Notes under the pieces: generated by a model
Seen by the model: only the letters and a program-made list of their open reading frames with translations
The model's database searches: none
Told to the model about the DNA's origin: nothing
Assembly (NCBI GenBank): GCA_029962745.1
Contig: CM057171.1
Span: 1,083,072-1,147,071, forward strand
Direction of reading: 5' to 3'
Length of the DNA stretch: 64,000 nucleotides
From: Echinometra lucunter
Lineage: Eukaryota; Echinodermata; Echinoidea; Camarodonta; Echinometridae
In this document: piece by piece, positions 51,886-60,600 of the stretch
How positions within the stretch are numbered: the first letter of the stretch is position 1
How the letters are laid out: every line of letters begins with the position of its first letter
Program-made: the position numbers and the translations under genes

Positions 51886-54800
51886 CTCTTTTTCTCTTCC
51901 CCCTATCTTTCCCTCTTTTTCCTTCTCTTTCCTTTCTCCTTCTTTTTCCCTCTCTTTCTCTCTCTATCCCTTTCCCCCTCTCTCATTTTCCTTCCCTCAC
52001 TGTCCTCTCCTTCCTTCCTCTCCTTCCTTCCTCTCCCTCTATTTCACTCTTCTTCTTTTTCAAAAATTTCTATTACCAATGTTTCTCTTTCTATCTGTCT
52101 CCTTTTTATCTTTTTTCTATTCTTTCTTTCTCTCTCCTTCCCTCAAATTTCCCCAATTACTCGCTGTTTTCACTCCATGCCTCTCTCTGTAATCTCTTAC
52201 TTTCTCTCCTTTCCCCTCTCTCCTCTGACTCCCCTACTTCTCGACCCCTCTCTACGCCCCTCTCTTGAAGCCTAAAATAGACCATTACTCTGATGGTGCT
52301 ACCTGTTATATATCATATCACATATCTGACATTCTTGACATAATGGGTGCTGAGATGTTGCTCTGGTTGTTAACATCCTGCATTTCCTTTGCTATAACAT
52401 CTAGAGATTTGCTTTCCCTTACTAGAAAAAAAAAAAAAAAAACCTAAAGGCCTGTTCAGACATGATAGAAACCACCCCAATGACTCTGCGACAATTTTCT
52501 GCATGTAAATGAGTAATATTCATACTTCAAGCTTCACACTTCAATATGAGAAACCTGGGGGGGGGGGATAATAACAGATTTTTTGTTCAGACAAGACAGA
52601 AACTGCCTCAGTCACTCTGTGACAAATTGAAATTATCAAATGTAAATGAATAATATGAGAAACTTGAGGGGGGGGGGAGTAAAATTAGAGTCTGACTTAG
52701 AGTGCAACAATGACCCTTCACACTCACCGATCTAAGTGAAATATAGAAATGTTAAGTGTCCTTTGCTTCAGAATCTGAGTTCTGTTACAGCTCTGCTCTG
52801 ACGTTTGCTGTGGTGACAATCGCTCTTTTGCATATTTTGTGAAACACTTGAGTTAGAGCTAAGGTTATAATTGGTTTAGAGTACATTTCGGATTAGGTAT
52901 AGGTTTGGGTTTAGGTTTAGGTTTAGGTTTGAAGTTATGCTTTGGAAGAGTGTTTGATATTGACTCCATAGAGCAACTCTCACTGCACCATGTATTACAT
53001 GAGCATGTGTCCTAGAACTGTTACAGCATTTATGAAACTGGTTTATTACTCCTTGTGTGAATGCATCCTAAGAAATTTCATATTGAGATATTACCTTAGG
53101 TGACTCATGCTTTTGAGATTTGACATTGTGAATGTGTGTTGTCCTGAATAGCATGTGAGCTGCTGCAGTTGTTGGCCTACATTGAAAGAGGAGGCTGCTA
53201 GGATCTGGGAGTATGGTGTAGATATCATTCTAGACTACAGAGTGTCTAAAAAAAATGGTTGACGAACCTGTTGGCTGCTGCAGTTGTTGGCCTACATTGA
53301 AAGAGGATAGAGGCTGATACGGTCTAGGAGTACACTATAAATGCTGTTGACTACAGAGCATCTAAATATGGTTTGCAAATATTGCTATCAATCATAGCTA
53401 TAATTCTTGCTTTGTTGAATAGGATTTACCGGACACGGCCAAGCTACTACAGGCAGACAACTACAACCACCAAAGACTGCAAGACTACGCTCGTGAGGCA
53501 GCAGACTTCTGCACCAACTTCCAGCTCCCAACCTTAGACTATGCCCTCAATCACCACGCCAAGCCAGACGTGGCGATGTTTGACTTTACGTCAATCTACG
53601 CAGCTGAGAACGCTGCCAGAGTTCTTGACAGGAATGGACACAAGCTACTGCTGGCCTTGGTGGGGGATAGTTTATTGGAGGTAGGTGTTCTTTGTAATGT
53701 ATCAAATGGCTTCAACTTGCATCACTTGAAGTGGCATTCAGCTAAAAGCTTTGCAGAGCAATTTTTTCGTGAGGGGGAGGAGCAAGAACTATTTCATTAG
53801 AGGTACTTGCTCTTATGGTTCGTGGAAGGGTTTCAGCTTATGAATTACTCTAAGCAAACATTACAAAACAACATGGAAGAGGGATAATTCATGAGAGGCA
53901 GATACTCTTTGTATCAAAAGAAAGATTGTAACTTACCCATTACTCCAAACAGATTGTGACTGCTAACACTTCAGAGAGACTATGGGGGGGGGGGGGGGTG
54001 GGCAGGGAGGGATCCTGCTTGGACTGCCTTTACATAGTAAATGTTCAATTTATGATTTTCCTGTTAGTGTTATCAGTTTTTCTGGGGAGCGTTTCATGAA
54101 AGGACTTGTCGGATGTTTTATCCGACAAAGTCTGTTTTATCCGACAGTTGCCATAGTAACGATGCTTCTCAGCCAATCAAAATCAAGGAAAGATGTGAGA
54201 TCTGGGGAGCGTTTCATCAACATTTGTTGTCTGACAAGTTGTCAGATCTCACATCTTTCCTTGATTTTGATTGGCTGAGAAGCATCATTACTATGGAAAC
54301 TGTCGGATAAAACAGACTTTGTCGGATAAATCATCCGACAAGTCCTTTCATGAAATGCTTCCCTGACAACTTGTCAGACAACAAATGTTGATGAAACACT
54401 CCCCTGGTGTGCCTTTGACTCTGTTTGGATGATCTGTAGCTTTGCATACCTACAATATTCAAGGTACATGTATGTCATGTGTTTTCAACCAGCCTTTCTG
54501 GGCCCTCTTTCATAAAACTTGTTATCAATAACATGTTGCAAAAAATGTTATAAGTTACTGAAATTCTTGCATCTGATTGGCTGAGAGCAAATTTGTCATA
54601 GAAATGTGGCAGTTGTTACTGATAACAAGTTTTATGAAACATGGCCGTGGTCTACTGGATCAGGCTGTGTGAGAGGGTTTTTTTAGATGCCTTTAATGTT
54701 GCCTGGAGGATTTTCATCCTTGTCATGATGTTTTGATTCAGATTTTTTTTTTCTTTGTCCCTTTTTCCAGCCTTTCTGGCCTACAGGATCAGGCTGTGCA

Positions 54801-57566
54801 AGAGGGTTCCTCGGTGCCTTTGATGCCTCTTGGATGATTCGTAGCTGGTCTTCAGGAGTGATGTCTCCTCTAGAGGTCCTTGCAGAGAGGGAGAGTTCTT
54901 ATCGTCTTCTTGCTCAGACCACTCCTGAAAATCTATGCAAGGTATGTTATCACATGGTAATCACATGACAATTACATGATAATCACATGATAATCACATG
55001 ATAATCACATGGTGATCACATGGTGATCAAATGATTGTTTACTTGATCCTACATGATTTGTATTTCTTTTCATATTTTTTGAAAGAAATGTATGTTCCTA
55101 GTAAGGATTACATGTTTATACTCTAAATGAACAATAGCAGTCAGCATACAATTTATGATTTTATGGGACATGAATCTGTCACCTTTAAAAAAAAAATGTA
55201 ATTCGATGAGCTTGATGAGCAATCATTGAGATGAAAAGTGGCAAAAAATTGTTAACAGCAGGATTAAAGGTTATTTCTAACAACAGTCATCTTTCTCGTT
55301 AACACCAAGGACTCATACACCTTCATGACACCAATTAATAGTCCTGTTTTGTATTTCTCTTCCTTGTTATTCAGATATACGAATCGTATGGAATCAATCC
55401 AAACAGCAGATATCCTCACTTTAACACCAAGGCTGTAGCACCACAAGAAGTGATACACCTTTATGACACCTTGGATGAAGATCTCAAAGCTCAGTTTGAG
55501 ATCTTAGAGAAGAAACCATCCATGATTCTCAGCAGATCAGGTGGGTCAGGTATAAGTGTATTGGTCTGTCATTAGCCTTTTGCTTAAAGACATTCAGTCG
55601 TGCGCTTTCATGGGGAGTGGATCATAATTTGCAGACACAAGACTTTGTGAAAAGCACTGGAAATACCTGTAATAGAGCTACATTTCTGGAGCGCAGCAAA
55701 ACAAGCTGCCCCACCATAAACATTCTTTGGCCTGCTTCGGGCATTCTCGGGCCAGGGAAAAGTGAGATAATGACTTTGCCATATGGGGCAAAGGGTGGAA
55801 TATACAGAGCATTACATAAGGTCTGTGGGTCATAAAATTCATAGTGATGGACAACACCTGTTACTGGGTAAGCACCCATGGTGTCAAATTCCCCATGAAA
55901 GCCCACGACTGAGCATCTTTAAGTTGACTCATTGCACCAGTGTATTAACCTGTTGACTCCTGAACTCTCAGACTGCCATAGACTTAATGCAGGGCAACCA
56001 GGTTTACTGTAGGCGGCAGGTTAACATAACACTTACCCCTTGGGTACTTTTAGTCAGCTTCATGCTCAGGTAGTCGATAGAGTAATGGTAACTAGATGTT
56101 ATCGCGTAAAATATCAAAGCTAGGGTTCTCCCACACACTCCCCCTGCTCGGTCACTGTACTCTTCTCGCACGTTTACTTCCTTATTGAACATTTCCTTGC
56201 CCCCCCCCCCTTCAAATTTTTCCTGTATATGGCTATGTTCAGCAGAACATGAAATCTAGGATGTTTTAGGTCATAGATGTGATATTTCTTTAGTTAGATC
56301 AGATTTAGTGGATAGAGGTTTGATCAATTTAGGTACCATCTGGACATTTTATTTCAAATCTATAATTTCAAAAATAAAATTGATTCCATTTAATGTTTCA
56401 TTTTCATACAGCATCTATTATGAGGAGTAGTAAGGTGTTGATGTGGTGTCAGCGAGTGACTGATAACTACAAGAACGTAATGGTTGAAAACATGACAACT
56501 AGCTGGAGAAACGGTCTTGCTCTGTGCGCCATTATACACAGATATAGACCACATCTAATGTAAGTATTGATCTTGTATATTTGGTGTTAATTCAGTGTCT
56601 GGTGTTAGGAGTAGTAAGGTGTTGATGTGGTGTCAGAGAGTGACTGATAACTACAAGAACGTAATGGTTGAAAACATGACAACTAGCTGGAGAAACGGTC
56701 TTGCTCTGTGCGCCATTATACACAGATACAGACCACATCTAATGTAAGTATTGATCATGTATATTTGGTGTTAATTCAGTGTCTGGTGTTAGGAGTAGTA
56801 AGGTGTTGATGTGGTGTCAGAGAGTGACTGATAAGTACAAGAACGTAATGGTTGAAAACATGACAACTAGCTGGAGAAACGGTCTTGCTCTGTGCGCCAT
56901 TATACACAGATACAGACCACATCTAATGTAAGTATTGATCTTGTATATTTGGTGTTAATTCAGTGTCTGGTGTTAGGAGTAGTAAGGTGTTGATGTGGTG
57001 TCTGCGAGTGACTGATAACTACAAGAACGTAATGGTTGAAAACATGACAACTAGCTGGAGAAACGGTCTTGCTCTGTGCGCCATTATACACAGATACAGA
57101 CCACATCTAATGTAAGTATTGATCATGTATGTTTGGTGTTAATTCAGTGTCTGGTGTTAGGAGTAATAAGGTGTTGATGTGGTGTCAGGGAGTGACTGAT
57201 AGGTTCATAAAGTTCATAAGGTTCATAAAAGAAAATGGAAATTCGTCACATTTACCTGGCGTAGAAAAAATACATCAATACATAGAATTATAAGTACATA
57301 AATTACAGCTGAAATAAACAGGAACAACAAATTAGCAAATACAAACAAACAAAAACATACATGTCTTCCACCAATTATAATTTTGTTTTAAACACAGAAA
57401 GAAATAAAAATGCAGAAATTACATTTACAGAACATAACTTTAATGTTTTCATTTTTATCAATATTATTTATAGTATTACCATTATCCTTATTACACTGAG
57501 TTACCATTTTTATTCATTGCTAAGATCTTTATGTTATTCATTGCTAAGATCTGTATGTTATTATTA

Positions 57567-57639
<73 letters not shown>

Positions 57640-57644
57640 CATTA

Positions 57645-57695
<51 letters not shown>

Positions 57696-60600
57696 CATTA
57701 TTATTATCATAGGTACAAGATTTAAAAGATTTGTCACTGATGTGAATCCATTGGAAGTTCCAGTCTAAAGATCTCATATCTTATTTCAATCTAAACAATT
57801 TTCTTCATTTGTACCTACAGCAACTATGATTCCCTTAGGCCTGAGAATGTGGTGGAGAACAACCAGCTAGCCTTCGACATCGCTGAGCGTGAGTTTGGCA
57901 TCCCACCGGTGATGACAGGCAAAGAGATGGCTGCTATCTCCTGTCCAGATAAACTCACCATTGTAGCATACGTCCTCAGGTTCTATGACCTCTTCAAAGA
58001 TGAACTGCCAGCATCAGTTATACGTAAGCTTTATCGTTGACTTTTTTTGCAATCGCTGCGCTAGCCCCCTGTAAAAGATTGCATCATTTTCAAAATTTTG
58101 TTGCTCACTTTTCATTGTGGTCATGGTTCTGCTCTCCGATACCTTGTCTCTTTAATCCAAAATCACATCTGTGCTCATCCACTACCAGCTCTCTTGTGAT
58201 CCTCAAAGTTGCACAAACTTGGGGGGGGGGGGGGGGGGGAGATCATTTGCCCACTCATGTCCTAAGTTATGGAATAGCCTTCCTGAAGACATCAAAAAAT
58301 GTTTAACCTCTGACTCCTTTAAAAATCATGTAAAGACATTTCTGTTCAATTCTTAATTATTTCTATTATGCACATTGAGCACTTCACAGATTGGATTTGC
58401 CACTTTATAAGTTACATTTATTATTGTTGTTCTTGTTGTTATTATTATTCTTAGTATTATTAATTATTGACTTAATGTTCTTTGATGTCTGACCTTAATA
58501 ATAATAAAGATAGATGGTTCCCAAACCCCTCCCCTCTTTTTTATGTAGAAGAGAAAGTGAGAATCAAAGTAGTGAATAAATAAATAAATAAATATTCTGT
58601 TCTTGTATAGTGCATGTCACATTATTATCTAACGTCGCTATGCACTTCCAAAGGACTTCGGATATCATTACTGAGATCTGATATTATTGATAAGATCTGG
58701 GCCCTGTTTCATAAAAAGTAGTTAACCCATTCGTGACAGAGGTCCACATTTTGTGGTTTGGCCTAATAACTTTTGATGCAAAGCCCTAAAAATCATACCA
58801 AATACATGAGCAGAAAGAGCAAAAAATTCTACACAAACTGTTCCTATTTTGGCTGCCTCAATATTTGTTGTTTAATGCTGAAATTTTTTAAAAGGAAAAT
58901 AAGCATTAAAATCCTTAAATTGGCAATGTAATAGAGAGTTTAAAATCACTCTTTTCTCCTGCAAATTGGCAACTTTTTGTCCTCTTATCATACTTTTTGT
59001 CAATTTATTTTTTATTTCAGATACATGATGTTTTATAAGAAAAATGTGGCAATAAAATAAAAAATGTTGGTGTTGCCAACTTAAGAAAAAAGGCTGATCA
59101 AATTAGGCTTCAAATAATTCCTGTCATGAATGGGTTAAATAATGTTCTTACAGGAGCTTGTTGAAGAAATGTCCATTCTTGATGAGCACTGGCATAAAAG
59201 CTTTTGCCTCTCTCTTCATTCTGTTTGTATAGTCATGTCTTTTGTCTTTTCATTCGTAAACAGTCGAGAATAACACCAAACAAATCCATGCAGCAGAACC
59301 CGCTCCTGCCCCCACCAAGTCTTCCATTCCAAAGTCATCATTCCTGTCACGACTCACCTCAAAAGTACGAAGGAAATCTCACGAGAAGCACGACAAGCAC
59401 GACAAGCACGACAAGCACGAGAAGCATGATAAAGAGAATGGAGAGAAGGCCAAGGCTAGTGGTAGTGGCCTGGGCTCCAAGCGAAAGCATCACAAGCATA
59501 AAGATTCAGCTGTAAGTACATTCTGGCAGGACACTAAAAACAGAGTTCTAAAGGGTCAGGGAATTTCTGGAAAGTCAGGGAATTGGAAAAAACTTTTACC
59601 ATAAACAGAAAGTCAGGGAAAGTCAGAAAATTCATCAGTTTGTATACTGGTAGTACTGATATTAGGAAGCTCCCCCCAAAGTATAAAGTGTGTATGACTG
59701 ACCACAAACACACACTAGTTCTGAGGGAATCTTGCTAGTATTGCAATGATGTATGCTTACACTTTTTAAAAATCTAAAAATGGTCATGAAAATTTACACT
59801 TTCCTGCTCTGGAAAATCATGGAAAGTCAAGGAATTCAGAAAATGTGTATAAAGTGTAAGAACCCTGACAAGACTGTAACAGTCTTGCTCCTTCAGTAGT
59901 TACTCAGACATCCTGAAATACTTTCAAAGCAACACTTGAACTGACATCAGAGCACGCTCCTTAGATGGGTGGCTGCACACAACAAACCTCCAGTTTAAAC
60001 ACCTTTACAGTGTCTTGTGGAGGATTCTTAACAAGTATTTGGATCTTATTGTGGCAAAGCATTTATGGGTCAGCCCCTAAAATATCCTTGTATTGTAATG
60101 TAATAGATAAAGAAAATCTTAACTAATCTTTGTGGCACAGCAACTGTGACCAATAAATTATCGGTTATGTCCCCACCTTGTAAGCCTTCAAGAAACACCT
60201 TAAATTGGTTTATTAATTATATTATTGGAATCTTGGAATCATGTTTTGTCAACATATAAGGTGTGGTTCTTGTATTGTGTCTCACACAGTCTGATGACAT
60301 TGTAGAGAAGCGTAAACTCATCCAGCAGGGTGGTGGTAAGGCCAAACAGTCAGAGAATGGCAGTCTGAACGTAGAGGCCAAGAACGAGCTCAACGTCGGT
60401 ATCAGGGGACAGAATAAGGTCAGCGGATTGGCAGAACAACTCCAGGCAAATCTCAGGTCAAACTTTGGCATGGATTCCTCAGATGGACAAGCAAGACCAG
60501 TAAGTTCTTCCCCTTGATAATATGATACAATTTCTCTTTTTTAGGGATGGGGAGGGGTAAAGGGGAAGGCAAAGGGCGTGGCAAAGTGGGGGGGGGGGGG

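Noticed and set aside
51799..52275. Hydrophobic, serine-rich frame resembling a membrane protein
   Set aside because: Translation of CA and CT repeats.
57361..57768. Frame with poly-tyrosine and poly-isoleucine runs
   Set aside because: Translation of the (TTA)n microsatellite.
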